A stretch of 64,000 bases of DNA from Phallus indusiatus (Eukaryota > Basidiomycota > Agaricomycetes > Phallales > Phallaceae). The translations under genes were made by a program, and so were the position numbers. Position 1 is the stretch's first letter. The number at the start of each line of letters is the position of its first letter. The notes below the pieces were generated by a model, which saw nothing but the letters and a program-made list of their open reading frames with translations, searched no databases and was not told the origin of the DNA. Of the stretch, positions 26,773 to 39,090 are shown in pieces. The DNA is taken from assembly GCA_027605045.1 (NCBI GenBank), contig JAQFWX010000061.1:1-64000 (forward strand), given 5' to 3'.

Positions 26773-27316
26773 TGTGTTTTTTCTTGTTCTTTTACGGTTC
26801 AAGGCTTGATAAAGAGCTTTCAGGTACGAGCATATGGTCTCCCATAAATTGAGTGCACCCTTATCAAACCTGTATTTTCTTCTTGGTACTTTTACAGCAA
26901 CAACGACAACAGTTCTTATCTTGTTTTTCTTGTGGAGCTGATTGCGACGTGAACCACGCTAATAGCCAAGCTTTTCGTTTATGACATGGCGCCGCATTCG
27001 CGCGATAAAGGTATACTTTGACTCAATACCGATTTCAAATTTCATTTCACTCATTATCAAGATGGTTTCTTCCGTACCCTTTCTGGCCCGGGTAATTAAC
27101 ACGGAATATTCAGGTGGCCGATATTCATGTATCTCCTTGAGCTCTCAGCTTTCACTGATGGGTGTCTTTTCTGTCATTCACAAGCCCTAAACAATTACGC
27201 TATAAGAATGAATGAGTCTTCTCTTCAAGTCAATCTGTCCTTCAAAGGAAAGAAGAACATCTCTACTTCTTCACTGGCAACCTTGCAGCTTCAATATCGT
27301 AGCTCGTTTCATTCTC

Positions 27317-29606
27317 ATGTTTCCAACACATCCTTCTCTATCCCCAACTTCAACTATTCAGGTGCCTGAACCTCAGGCCTGGAAACCTGGGGCGCACGAA
27401 AACGCACACAAGTATATCTCATCAAATGACAATGACAAGCCTTTGTCATTAGAAAATTGGCACACAGATTTCTTTGAACAGGATGCTGCGAACCCCAAAA
27501 ACTGGCCCAAACGACAGAGAATAACAAATTCCTTGTTATTGGCCTCAATCTCACTGCTTTCGTAAGTGAAACTCCTTTTATTGATTGTGCTAACAATGCT
27601 AAATGAAGCATGTATTACACATGCGTAGTTCATTTGCGTCGTCCATTGTCGTACCGGCTACCCCAGATATCATGTCAAAATTTCAGGTAAAGTCTGAGAT
27701 GACAGTTACACTCCTGACTTCGCTCTACGTGGTAATAACTTATCATTCCATCATACGTGGTTTCAGGACGTTACTCACGACTTCCTTATAGCTCGGTTTA
27801 GGCGTTGGACCGTTCATTCTAGCTCCTTTATCCGAAATATATGGTCGGCGTATCATATACACGTCCACACTGACTGTGTTCACGTGTGCGCAGCTGGCAT
27901 GCTCACTCGTTAACTCGTAAGTGAGAGTGACCTTTTATTGTATCCTGTATATAACTAAGTTCTGACAGAATGACATGGCTCATCATCTTTCGGTTGATAT
28001 CTGGAATTACAGGCGGTATAGCACCCAGCTTAGGTCAAGTGAGATTGTATTCTTCTGAAAGTTTTTTTCGGAGGTGCTAATATGGATATGTATACGTAAA
28101 GGCATCCCTTTCTGACGTTTGGGATCCGGCCGACCGTGGACAATGGGCTGCCACTTTGACCGTCGGAGCAATGTTTGGACCACCTCTGGGGAACTTTGTC
28201 GGTAATTATCCCTTTTGGTCCTTCTTTCTTTTTGCGGATAATTAATACTTATTTCATTTAAGCTGCAATAATTCTGCAACAGATGAATTTGAGTAAGCCT
28301 TTTATAGCCTCAGGCTTAATTAAGATACTGACACAAATATTAGCCTGGATCTTCTGGATCCTGACCATCTGGTATGTGCAAAGCGTAAACCCCAATTATC
28401 CTGAAAGTTGCTTAGCTTAATTTCAGCTCTACCATCCTTCTTTTCCTGTCGTTGCTTTTCCTCAAAGAGAGTTATGCACCAGTCATCTTAGAAAGACGTC
28501 AAAAACTACTCCAGAAGAGTCATCAGAACAATCCCTTCAGCAACGGTGGAAAGATAGATATGGAGGGATACGCTGAAAGCAATTTGACTCCTGCTCCCTC
28601 TGTACAACGGGACCCTGTGGGTATCATTTATCGGGCAATAACACGACCATGGCGTTTCTTAGGTACTAGCCCAATTGTAATCATTTTTGGCTTTTTCTTG
28701 GCGGTACGTCGTCCACTACAGTCATTCCAACCCGATCTAATTTTTTCCTCCTTTTCGAAAGTATACGTATGGAATCTTCTATGTCATTTTAACATCGTTA
28801 CCTCTGCTTTTCGGAAGCTCGGACAGAAGTGGAAATCTTTTCAATTACGGTTTTACCACCCTTCAAACCGGTGTTTCATATTGGAGTTTGATCGTGGGAT
28901 TTTCTATCGGATTCATCATCCAAGCTATTGCTCAGCCTTGGGTTTGGAAGTACTTGACGGAGCGCAATGGGGAGAGTCGACCGGAATATCGTTTGTTGCC
29001 TATGACAGTATGTTATCCTGGACCGGAAGTCTAACTTGCGTGATGCTGAGATGTTTATATAGGTTGGAATGCTCTTTTTCCCAACTTCTCTCCTCATGTA
29101 CGGGTGGTCAGCTGAGAGGCAATCAGCCTGGATAGTTCCTGAAATTGCCTTGGCACTATTTGCTATAGGACAATTCATGGTCTTCGTGAGTGCCATATGT
29201 TTCAAATTTCGCCAAGACGCTCACTCTTCAATATATAGCAATCTATCCAGAGTATGTCTTCGATTTATAAGTTCTTTTTTAATAAGGCGTCGCGATCTCA
29301 TAAACTTGCTTTAGTATACTTGGCAGAGGCGTTTATACCATATTCGGCTTCTGCCATTGCGGCCGCAACATTGCTCAGAGCAATCACGGGCGCTGTATTT
29401 CCCTTTTCGCAGATCGTGTTTTCACGAGTCTAGGGTAAGTTTCCCGCAGTCATCCTCCAAAGTTCAGGCTCTTATCACATCGTTTCACTAGTTACGGACT
29501 TGGAGGCACCGTACTCTCTATAGCTGTTTTCCCTGCTATTCCACTACCGTGGATTCTTTACCGAAAAGGAGATTATTTGAGGAAACGCTGGGAGTTTAAG
29601 CCGTAG
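27317..29606 (+). CDS. MFS drug/polyamine-type transporter (DHA1-like), probable frameshift near the 3' end
   Basis: Plasma-membrane major facilitator. The N-terminal cytoplasmic part has NPKNWPKRQR before TM1, as in fungal DHA1 pumps. Readable motifs are SIVVPATPDIM, LGLGVGPFILAPLSEIYGRR (motif A), ISGITGGIAPSLGQ, DVWDPADRGQWAA and GPPLGNFVG, then a Lys/Asn-rich loop, RPWRFLGTSPIV, YTYGIFYVILTS and PEYRLLPM. There are about 13 exons, including 30-nt (28263-28292), 28-nt (28344-28371) and 13-nt (29239-29251) ones. In the exon 29315-29434, ITGAVFP and LFADRVFTSLG lie in different frames: a C run of three near 29401 appears one base short. As read, the protein ends about 50 residues early and loses TM12. 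The start is uncertain; 27317 is the nearest in-frame ATG. Confidence 0.8.
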
Positions 29607-29942
29607 GAAAAGCATATTTTATTGCCAGGAGGCAGGGCAATAAACACCAATAGTAGAAATAACATTAGAGTAGAAACCTCAGCACGGGTTTGCAGATTGT
29701 ACAATTACAATGAGGAACAAAAGGGTTTTCACAGACGAAGACTGATTAATTGATTGAGTTCTGTGTACCCCAAGCCCAGGACATATTTAATTAAGCCTTG
29801 GGACAGTCAGCGTGACGTGCCCTTCTTGCGCTCCATAAAATCGATGATGCGATAGCATGAAGTCTTTTTTTGCGGCGTGATCCTAGCATTTGTTTAGATC
29901 GGGACGGATCTTCAAATTTTGCGACATCACGTTCAAACTTTA
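29607..29942. other. convergent 3' intergenic region
   Basis: Lies between the MFS and F-box-like stop codons. No gene seen. Confidence 0.5.
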
Positions 29943-31223
29943 TCATCTTGTCCACGCCAAGATCAGTGCAGAGGCTCGTTTTCTGACCTGAGCTGTCTTA
30001 TGGTCATCAGACCATTCTGCTTTGACTACGTCATCTAAAGCCTCGAGAATGCGCGTAACCTGAAAGATAAATGGGTATCGGCTGCGAGACAGCAAGATTA
30101 GGCTTATTGAAAATATACCTTTATTGCTTCTCTTGAAATTGTGCGATCCTGCCAGAACGAATAAATCATTCTTCCAGTTTTCATCATCTCGATAAGATCG
30201 ATTTTCGCATTTTCCAGAAGCGTAAGGGTGTCCAGAATCCATTCCGTGTAGTAATCCTGTTTGTCGAGTGTATCTCGAATTCAAAGTAAGAGGAAAGCAA
30301 AAGGACGTACTAGAGTAAATTCATAGTCCCTGTCAACGTTGAATCGCAAATCACGGTAATATTTTGCCAACATAAACACTATGCCCAGAATTATTTCAAA
30401 CTAAGACGTTTGGTATTTTAGGAATAAACAGACATACGTGAGTGATAAAATGGTAGGACCTCGGCCATGTAACGAGCAGCAACCATCGCCAATCGATCAG
30501 GGACCATCCGATCACAAAGAATCTGCGCACACTCAAAGGGCATGAAAAAACGATGTAAATTCTCTTCGTCAAACGTTGTTTGTATCCCCGAATTCTCTTC
30601 GTCGTCGTCGTAATCTTCGTCCCATAAGCGCCGTCGCGTTCGTCCAGTCAATGTTGAACTTGTATTGCTACGTAATATACCAAGGGGACAAAGGACATCG
30701 ACATTTAGAAAGAGCTTCCCGAGCGCTATGCAGGTGTATAACCGGACAAGGCTGGTTTGCTCCAATAATGTTTCGGTATTGTGATAGTGATATGTTAGGC
30801 TCATATGAGAGTCTGGTCTGTACGCTTTCTGGGAGACTGACATTGCGTATTCCAACATGTAAGCCGGAGACAAGTCGTCCGTAGACTCGGATTCAGATAG
30901 ATCAGACTCGTTGTCGTCGAGTGGTTCGTTATCGTCCGTTCGTAAATCGCTAAATAAAGTCGTAAGCAAAACATAGAAGGAGAAAAAAGATAGAATTAAG
31001 CATACGGTTTTGATGATGTTGGGTCAATCCCGAATATTCTTACAATCAGACTTCTACATGTTTCATTAAACGTACGGCAAACTAAGGGAAGCACGTAAAA
31101 AGGATGCCAGGAAGGTTGCTCCTGATCGACCAGAAGTGAGTGAATATGTTGAGATAAAATTTCGGGTATGATATAGCTCTGAAATATATCATACGGAAGA
31201 ACCGGTGCGTTGTTTTGGGGCAT
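29943..31223 (-). CDS. hypothetical protein with F-box-like N-terminus
   Basis: Five exons: 31006-31223, about 30431-30955, a short exon encoding LFMLAKYYRDLRFNVDRDYEF, one encoding DYYTEWILDTLTLLENAK..., and the last to the stop at 29943. They give roughly 370 aa. The N-terminus (LPYDIFQSYIIPEIL...FYVLPLVCRTFNETCRSLIV) resembles an F-box-like helix bundle, which would suggest an SCF adaptor, but this is weak. A Ser/Asp/Glu-rich acidic segment follows (DDNESDLSESESTDD), then a second acidic patch (DEDYDDDEEN) and helical repeats-like sequence to the end. No catalytic motif is visible. Convergent with the MFS gene; probably an Agaricomycete-specific family. Confidence 0.7.
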
Positions 31224-31857
31224 CGATATCCGTGAGGAGAATGTCGACGTTGGTCAAGCTAAAAAATCACGGACCTGATTTCGGACCGTAACCCTAGCGC
31301 CGGAAGTGGCTGATGGCTTTGTATTTTGACGACTGCGACCACTCTTGATGCTTCTTCCGACCTTGTACCAATCATTTCGCGAAAATTTAGTAAAGATAAG
31401 TAGAGCATACCTGTGCTGGTAGAAAGGAACTGGTATTCGTGCTTATCGCAGCCAAGGACCGGGATATCCTAGTTCGTCCTGAAGACTAAAGTTTGGATGG
31501 GGACATATCCAGAAATCTGTCTGGCTAGACTGGCTTGGGAAGTTTGTGTGAGTGAGTGGTTGCCTGGCAAGTTGCAAGACAATTGGAGTCCGTGAGTAGC
31601 CGAGTAACTTCGTCACAACCGGTCGGGAAATGCCACGTTTTTCATATGCAGTGTCTTGTTAACAAGCTGTTTTTATTCATATTATCATTTATGCAGGCGC
31701 ATAAATATTATGTTGTTTCAATGAAAGTACTAACCGATACATCAGAGATGGATTCAATCAAACCAACTAAACCATTTTACAAAACAAAACAATATACAGT
31801 GATGTATATAATGATTCATATTGACAGCAAGTGCAAATAACAAAGCGAGCGTACTTA
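31224..31857. other. intergenic region
   Basis: Promoter side of the F-box-like gene and 3' side of RTT109. No gene seen. Confidence 0.5.
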
Positions 31858-33739
31858 TTAGTCTCTTTTCTTCTTCCGCCGAACCCCTAAGATATTCACA
31901 GGAGGCTCGTTTGCTGTCGATGGGTAGGTCTGCTTTCGGAAGATAGGTGGATTATTGACTGTGAGGGTCGCATGTACGTGTCGGGAATAAATACCGCTCT
32001 CGTCTTCTGGCGCAAGTGGAGTTTCCGAAGATGTGTCACGTAAGCCATCACACAATCCCTTTATTGAAGTTTCGATGACTTGAGTGGCCTTATGCGACCG
32101 TTCCATAGAAGAGAATTCAACCCCAGTCAATAACGAAGTCATTATTCTCTTTATCATGACATGAGGCACAGTGCCATTCATGAGTATGCTGGGTCCCGTA
32201 TCGGGAATGTCTGCCTCCTTGCCGTTCGATAAATATTTTTGCGCAAAAACCACAACGAAAAAGCCAGTGACAGCGCCTTGAGCACATTCTTGACGGAAAG
32301 ACATACGCTCCCAAAATTCGGCTGGGGTAACCTTGTCCAAATCGGATAAAGGGCGACGAGATGATTTAGGGGTATGAGGTGATTTCTGAACCTTTGATCG
32401 AGAGGTAAGTTGCGCATTACTGGTGGACTCTCGCGAAGTACTATTTTGAGGCGTGTGTGGCGATAATAATGACGTGGTTAATCTCGGCATATGTGGCGTT
32501 TGAGGTGTTTCTAAGACCTGTTCTTCCAAATTTGGTTCAGGGGTGGAAGGGCGTTCAATTGGTTCTTCGTCGTCAATGCGGGGCGGTGATGAGGATGGAG
32601 GGATTAGGGCGATAAGGGGATGGCCATGGCGCAAGGGTTCCGGTTGAGGCATCCGAATTCCAGGACTCTGGGGGATAAAGGTAGGCTTGGGGGATCCCTG
32701 TGCTGATATCTTGACTGGGATATTATTTTGACTTCCGCTGGAGCTGAGTTTGCGTTTCTTTCTTTTGGGAGTGGGCATAGGAACGGCAACGGTTCTTTCT
32801 TCACTTGTCGCCGCTAACTCGTCTAGGAAGCGGCTTTTGGGATCATCATCAAAATACGGGATTAGTGATGGGAGACTATGCTCTTTGCCTTCTGAGCCGG
32901 GGGAGGCCGAAGCGAGCGGAATATCAAGTTTTTTGTGTACATCATACGGATGTGAGTAGATCCACTCGGGTTCCGTTGAGGAACCTCCCAGCCCCAAAGA
33001 ATATGTAGCTTCAGCCTCGCTCTGACCTGGTATAATGTAGAATAAATTAGCAGACAAGTTAATCCGTTCTTTGTCTAATTTGTTCCGAATATCAAAAAGC
33101 AAGAAAAAAATGCATAAATTTGACGTGCTTACGAAAGGGATCAACCATCTCGCGAGCTTTCAGGATATCAAGAGTGGCTTGTCCAAGAGACTTTTTCCAC
33201 CATTTGCAAAGAGCTACATCGCCTAAAGGCTTCTTATCCGGGTAATCGGCAGAATTTGGAAATAAATATTGTCTTTGTGCACGAGCAAAAAGATGCACCC
33301 AAAGAGTGTGATTTAAATTTGTAGGATATATAGGACTTGTTGGTGAGCCGTAAAATTGAAGTAATGCATTAACTAAGGTCGATGTTGGAGATGGGTAGGT
33401 CCCTTGACCAGTTCCGTCCACTTTCGAGATATATAAAATTGTTGAAACACTTGCGGGGAAATAAAAGACGTCTGCCTCTATGGCAGTTACGAAAACAGCG
33501 GGAGATAGAGCACTTTCAGTGCTGTTAGTGGCAGGAGCGCGTTCGGAGAGCAGTATCAAGACTTCTTGCATGAAAGACCTGGGTTTCGGCGAAAGATAGG
33601 GAAAAAGTGATTCATTGGGTTTCCTCTGGGTAGAAACAAGAACATGGATATCAAATATTCGATGGCCTGGTAAGTTAGATAGCGCGTTCAGCAAATACGC
33701 CCGAAGAGTCGAAACAGAATGCGTAGGAGGAGGAACCAT
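31858..33739 (-). CDS. RTT109: histone acetyltransferase RTT109 (H3K56)
   Basis: Fungal KAT11-family enzyme that acetylates histone H3 Lys56 during replication-coupled nucleosome assembly, in the nucleus. Two exons, 33133-33739 and 31858-33074, give 607 aa. I chose the ATG at 33739 (MVPPPTHSVS); a longer frame upstream starts only at GTG. Family hallmarks are LPGHRIFDIHVLVS, VFVTAIEADVFYFP, ILYISKVDGTGQ, LNHTLWVHLFARAQRQYLFP, DVALCKWWKKSLG and LFYIIPGQSEAEA. The C-terminal 330 residues are a Pro/Ser/Thr-rich, probably disordered extension (KRKKRKLSSS, many TP/SP sites), then FWERMSFRQECAQGAVTGFF and a basic end (GVRRKKKRD). Longer than the yeast protein because of this tail. Divergent from SUB1 over 109 bp. 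Confidence 0.93.
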
Positions 33740-33767
33740 TACCGTCACGCCAGTCACACTCTCACGG

Positions 33768-33775
33768 TCACGTGA
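33768..33775. promoter_or_regulatory. TCACGTGA palindrome in the RTT109/SUB1 bidirectional promoter
   Basis: A perfect octamer with a CACGTG E-box core sits 29 bp from the RTT109 ATG and 73 bp from the SUB1 ATG, in a 109-bp gap. In fungi such sites bind bHLH factors such as Cbf1; binding here is an inference. Confidence 0.55.
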
Positions 33776-33848
33776 ACAACGTCAGTTGCTTCCGTGGACC
33801 ATAATCCCGCGTAAGACTGTGTAAACTCTTTCCAGCACAACCGCCACC

Positions 33849-34511
33849 ATGTCCAAACGCGCAGCTGAAGATATCGAGTCCGGAGAGTCTTCAAAAAAGG
33901 TATGTAAGGTTCTTTAACTCTTAATTTTCGCGTTTAACACATCGATATAGGCGAAACACGATAGCGAATCCCCTGATGTTCTACAAAAAGATGGTGAAGG
34001 AAATTTCTACGTCGATGTGAGATAACAGACAGTTTGCGCCCCCTAAAAAAATCATTCAATTATCATTTTAGCTTGGCAACTTGAAACGCGCGACTATTAG
34101 CGTTTTTCGAGGAAAGGCGTATATGAATTTGCGAGAAGTGAGAGATTCTAACATGACGTAAATTCCTTCTTTACTGATTAAGTCAAGTATTACAGAGATA
34201 AAGCTAGCGGCGACTTGAAACCCGGTAAAAAGGGTATTACTCTCGATTCGACACAATGGGCGAGTCTAGTCGCCAACACCGCCCCATTGACTAAGCAGTT
34301 AGAGTTAATGGTGGCAGAAGGCGGAGGACCTTCCACCAAGAGGGCGAAAGCAAAGGAATCTGGCAAAGAAACTAAATCTGAAGAGTACGGCTCTCATATA
34401 CGAGTTAACGTCTCTTTACTGACTTTCTTCTTTTCTAGAAATAAGCAAAAACCGACTGAAAAGAAGAAACTTTCGAATTCAGAAGTGGAAGATGAGGACG
34501 ACGACGAATGA
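33849..34511 (+). CDS. SUB1: transcriptional coactivator p15 (PC4/Sub1)
   Basis: Single-stranded-DNA-binding coactivator of RNA polymerase II. The start has a strong context (GCCACCATG). At least five exons. The N-terminus is acidic/Ser-Lys (SKRAAEDIESGESSKK), then the PC4 domain: GNFYVDLGNLKRATISVFRG, AYMNLREYYRDKASGDLKPG and KKGITLDSTQWASLV, matching the curved beta-sheet and helix of PC4. The C-terminus is a Lys-rich and acidic tail (KRAKAKESGKETK, EVEDEDDDE). Intron before YYRDKAS uses an acceptor TCAAG. Divergent from RTT109; its stop is 97 bp from the convergent PRP6 stop. Confidence 0.93.
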
Positions 34512-34608
34512 TAGCTTTTGGAGCCGTTTTTGTACTGTATTATTATTTGAGGGACATAGATTTATTAGTACATGTAAAGATCAAACATTAATAAAAAAAC
34601 AGACTCTT

Positions 34609-37600
34609 TCACTCCAGCTTTTCGGCAACCATCTCAAGTATTTGTTTTGTGCTTTTGCCTACATTTGCCATGTCTTTTGCTATCGATTGCCAAATAGGGG
34701 AATGATGGGGTTCGGCTTGTACGCACTTGTCAATGATCTCCTGTTGTTGCTCCTAGAGTCCATGTTAGCACATAACAGTACAAGGTGTATTTAAGTCATG
34801 ATATACTGACCGGTGTTCCATATTGTCGTTCAAATTTTAGCCACCAAGCCCACAGATCGCCTAAATCCGAGTTTGTAGCGATCGCTCTCGAAAACCATTG
34901 GCGAGCTTTATCGATCTTTCGCTCTGCCCAGAACAGCCTGGCGACAGTACACATGATGACGGGATCATCCCCAGCCTTCCTCAAAGCATCAGCCGAACGA
35001 GTTTTTCTGGTGGGCCGAGGTTCTGCCCAGATAACCATAGACCAGAGAAGACCCGAAGTAGGACATTCTTGTAGCCCTGTCGTACCATTACAATCAGAGA
35101 AAATAAATTCTGCGTGAAAATGAAACCGACCTCTTGATAGCACAACTTTGGCCTGAGCAGCTCCGGTGGACCGTTCTTCAACGCCTACACTTTCCGCCCA
35201 CAATAATTCGTTCGCTGGATTGACAATGCGGGCCTTCTCAAGTAGAGCACGGGCTTTGATGGACTTGCCGTCTTTTTCTTCCAAACGACTCGCGAGAATC
35301 CATAAGGTCACCTCTTTGGGGCACGCTTTTATACCCGCTGCATATGAAGCTCGCGCAGCCGAATTGTCCTTTTGGGACTCGTGTATCTGTCCTTGAATCA
35401 TGTAGAACTTGGCGAACTTAGGATACCTTGATAAAGCGGTTGATATGGTAGTCAAGGCAAGGTCAAGTTTCCCTTGCTGACGTTCAAAGACCGCCGACTT
35501 CATCCAAATCTAAGCACGTAATGTAAGTCGAATTCAAACGCATATTTCATCACAAAAAAACTTACTCGTTCAGTATCAGCAACTGTACGTGCGCGAATTA
35601 ACAGTTCACGCGCAACATTAAGTTCACCGTTCTCCGCTTCCAGCTTAACGGCTGCCAACCAGATAGCCTCGCTCTCAGGATTTGCCACGAATGACTTCTC
35701 CAAAATTTCACGAGCACCAGGAACATCACCGCCCAACCATTTTTCTTTAGCCCACATAAGCCATAAAACTTCAGCTTGAGGACAATGATGGACGGCACGG
35801 CTAAGTATTTCTTCCAATGATTCTCTGTAAACACAGTTAAATCTATAGATCTAAGAAAGATAAAGTGGGACAAACCTGGTTCCATGGGCCTTCTCGAGGT
35901 CGGCAGCCCGACGCCATAGTGCTCTGCGGTCAGGAAATACACGCAATGCATAAGCGATGATGGCGCGAGCCGTGGTAATGCACCCTTTCGATTCCGCAGA
36001 TTCTGCATCCCCTAGCCAAGTATCATAACGATCCTCTTCTTCAACTTCCATGCTAATTGTGGCCTTGATGATAGCTTCGCAAGTTCGTGGAGAAGCTTCT
36101 TCTTCGCATCTTTCGGCCTCCTTGAGCCATTGATCCCTAGTTAGGAGCACCTGATGTTGCCGTAGTGATTTAACACCCATTTCAATGGTCTTGTCAACAA
36201 TTTCCAATTCTTGAGCTCTTTCTGCAGCAGTCTTCTCGGACCGTTCAGCTTCTTGCTCCAGTAGCCGACCAGCCGCAATCCAAATTTCATGACTTGTTGG
36301 GACCGCTTTACGAGCCTTGTTCAAAACGGCTTTTGCTTGTGTTGGAGTTTCGAGACGTGCGAGTGCAAGCCATAACTCAACAGATTGAGGGATTACTTCT
36401 ACGGCTCGACTTAGTAAAATGCGAGCGTCTACGGGAGATGTTTCCAGATTAACAGTCTCCTTCCATAGTCGCACAGAGTTGGGAATAGATTCCAAAGCTA
36501 AAAGAAATTGAGTATTCAAACACAAAAGAGAATCTATACACGGACCTTTTCGCAGAACTCTCTTTTTGGATTTAAGCTCAGTTTCCAAATTGGCGGCTGT
36601 CAGCCAAATCTTTACACTCTGTGGACAATGCTGAGCCGCATTGGCAAGGATAACCTTCGCATCTTGTGGATTCTATATAACCAGTCAGTGCAAATCCGAA
36701 GATGTAACAATCGAAACTGACATGTAAGCGTGCGGCCTCTAACCAAACATCTTCGCTTTTAGGACATTGCTCGCAACCAGCTTTAATGAGTTTTCGAGCA
36801 GTGACCATCCTCCCAGCGTGTTCCTCGACACAAGCCGCAGCAATCCAGCCTGGAGCATGTTTCGGATTCGATTTGACAAGAGAATCAAAGAGCATTCGAG
36901 CCCGTTTTATATCACCGATTTCAGCTTCTGACTTGAGCACAACACTGTTCAAATCTGTCAGGTACCCTTTAGGGTCGACCGAGCTGGCTGAACCGGATAT
37001 AGAAGAAGTTCCCGATAGCTATTTTCCTTCAAAATGCGAACAATCAATCAACTAGCATGTAACTTACCTGATCTAGTTTCAATGACAGGACTTTGTCACG
37101 AGCTTGACCCATTTCAACAAGATTGGTCAATGCCGGTGTTTCAAAGCCTCCATACTGAAAGGATAATGATTTAGGTAACGAAGCAGGGAGGAATATGGAT
37201 AAATAAGTTACCTCTTGCTGTAGGGGGTCTAGTGCATTCTCATATCCACCGCTCTCGCGGTCCCCAACAATGATACTGTCGGGAACGGCATATGTCTTTC
37301 CAAAGTCTTTCACTTTTCGCCGCTTTGTAAGATTTCCCACTTCAGGTATACTCTCCCATTCGGAGTCGGTAACCACGGATAAGGCGCGTTTTAAATCAGC
37401 AAATTGTTGTTGAATTTTGGGTCGTTGGGCACGAATAGCCTTCTGCTCCTCAATTTCTCGAGCTTCCCTGTAAGTGTCAATCCTTTGAACAAGCGAAAAA
37501 TCCAGGGTAAGTGATTTACTGACCTCCGTACCTTCCTTCGCAAGTCCATCGCTCGGTCAACGCCTTCATAAATCTGATCTGCTTCTTCGTCGTCCGCTTC

Positions 37601-37962
37601 ATATACGGTTCCAGCGAATAGCCCCATCTCATTGTCTGGATCTTGATATGCTTCACTATCCATCTCCGGCTCTTCGCCTCTCCGCATCTGTGCCTCGCTA
37701 GAGACGCGAATTAGACCAGTAAAAGGAGATAATTTTATTGAATACGTACGCGATGGCCTCCGCGGATGGCCCTTCACGAGCAGGTCCAATATCCGATCGT
37801 GTTGTAAACCCTGAAGCACTGAGACAGAGTTGAAATCATGAATCCGGTTGAGAAAATAACTGCTTAAACTTACCCTCGACCGAGACCAGCCACATACGAC
37901 GGAGGCGCAGGCATTGACAAGAATGCCAGTTTATTAGGTTTGTTAGTTGCCACTTTACTCAT
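34609..37962 (-). CDS. PRP6: pre-mRNA splicing factor PRP6 (U4/U6.U5 tri-snRNP)
   Basis: Nuclear tri-snRNP bridging protein. The chosen ATG is 37962 ([10 protein letters not shown]); a longer frame upstream to about 38118 is possible but unlike the family. The PRP1 N-terminal domain follows: [20 protein letters not shown] and [20 protein letters not shown], then a D/E-rich segment with [15 protein letters not shown]. The rest is a long array of HAT/TPR helices, for example [63 protein letters not shown] and [20 protein letters not shown]. It ends near [20 protein letters not shown]. At least ten short introns. The length of about 910 aa fits the family. Convergent with SUB1, divergent side faces the GH35 gene. 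Confidence 0.93.
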
Positions 37963-39090
37963 ATTGGACAATGTTTTAAGACGAGAAGAGCTAGGGAAGG
38001 TTGTCGATGGTAACAGTACAGAAATATACAGTGGCGTATCGTTGACTAACGACCGAACACTCGGCGACGTCCGATCAAAAGCGCCTGTGGCAATCTGACG
38101 CATTGACGTTGGACACAAATTATGTCGAGAGTCGTAGTTTTGATTCCAAACCTACTTGCTGAAGCAACTCCTAAAGTCTTTTTTTCAGTTAAAGATTAAA
38201 TGGTAGAAACACGGAAAGAGCACACAAGCCCTAACCTTTTTCCTCTACACTGTTCCCCAAATCTCACAAGATGACCGAAGTTCATGGTCAATACACAGCG
38301 AAGACTTTGGATTCAACGCGTCTCAATGGGTGCATCAGTGATCCATACAAGTAATCTGTTTGAAGTCAATGCTCTTCCGATACACGGTGTGTCTCAGATT
38401 GGAGATGAGACCTGACGTTTCGTGAGCAAGTTAGTCCTTCGAATATCGCCATGTTATAATTAACTAGCCTTTAAAGAGTTGAACCAATCTCCCACTGATA
38501 ACATCGTGTTATTTTGTAAAAACTAATTGAGTGGCGCGGCTATTGATTTTAGTTCATGCGATTACGGTTTATATTCCTGGCATCAAGTTTCAACGTGCTG
38601 AGTAACGATGCGAAATCCTCAAAGAATATCTGATTCTACGTTTATTTTCGAGGTCAAAATCATTCGATTTCCCCTTTAAAGATACATAAGATGAGTTATA
38701 TCAAGAGTGTGCTTTTATTTCTCTCATGGATGAAAACCTGAGGGGTCAGAATGTCATAAAATATGTATGTCATACAATAACCAGCGATTACGTAGCCTAA
38801 CTTTACTTCTCTCAATTTCACTGTCTAGAAAAATGTTGTGTTTCATCAGTGTATGCCAGAAATTAAGAGAAACTATCACCTGGTCTCTGCGGCCCGTAAG
38901 AGTCCGGAAAAGACCTTAGAGACATAAACTACGTGGCGCGATAATCGATCTTCCCGAACCAACAGTGGTGTCCGTCGAGAGCATCACATGTGCCATTGTA
39001 AATAATATTAATTGGGATTTAGCCCTCGTTATTTAATCCCTTCATCCACACTAAACCGTAGGTAAAGCCGTCCCCAGGACACGATTCATC
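37963..39090. other. intergenic region between PRP6 and the GH35 gene
   Basis: Divergent promoter region of about 1.1 kb. No additional gene seen. Confidence 0.5.

Noticed and set aside
33740..33757. RTT109 start six codons further upstream
   Set aside because: That position is GTG, not ATG; the first in-frame ATG is at 33739.
37963..38118. Longer PRP6 start upstream of 37962
   Set aside because: The extension (LVNDTPLYISVLL...) lacks family similarity; PRP6 proteins normally begin just before [11 protein letters not shown].
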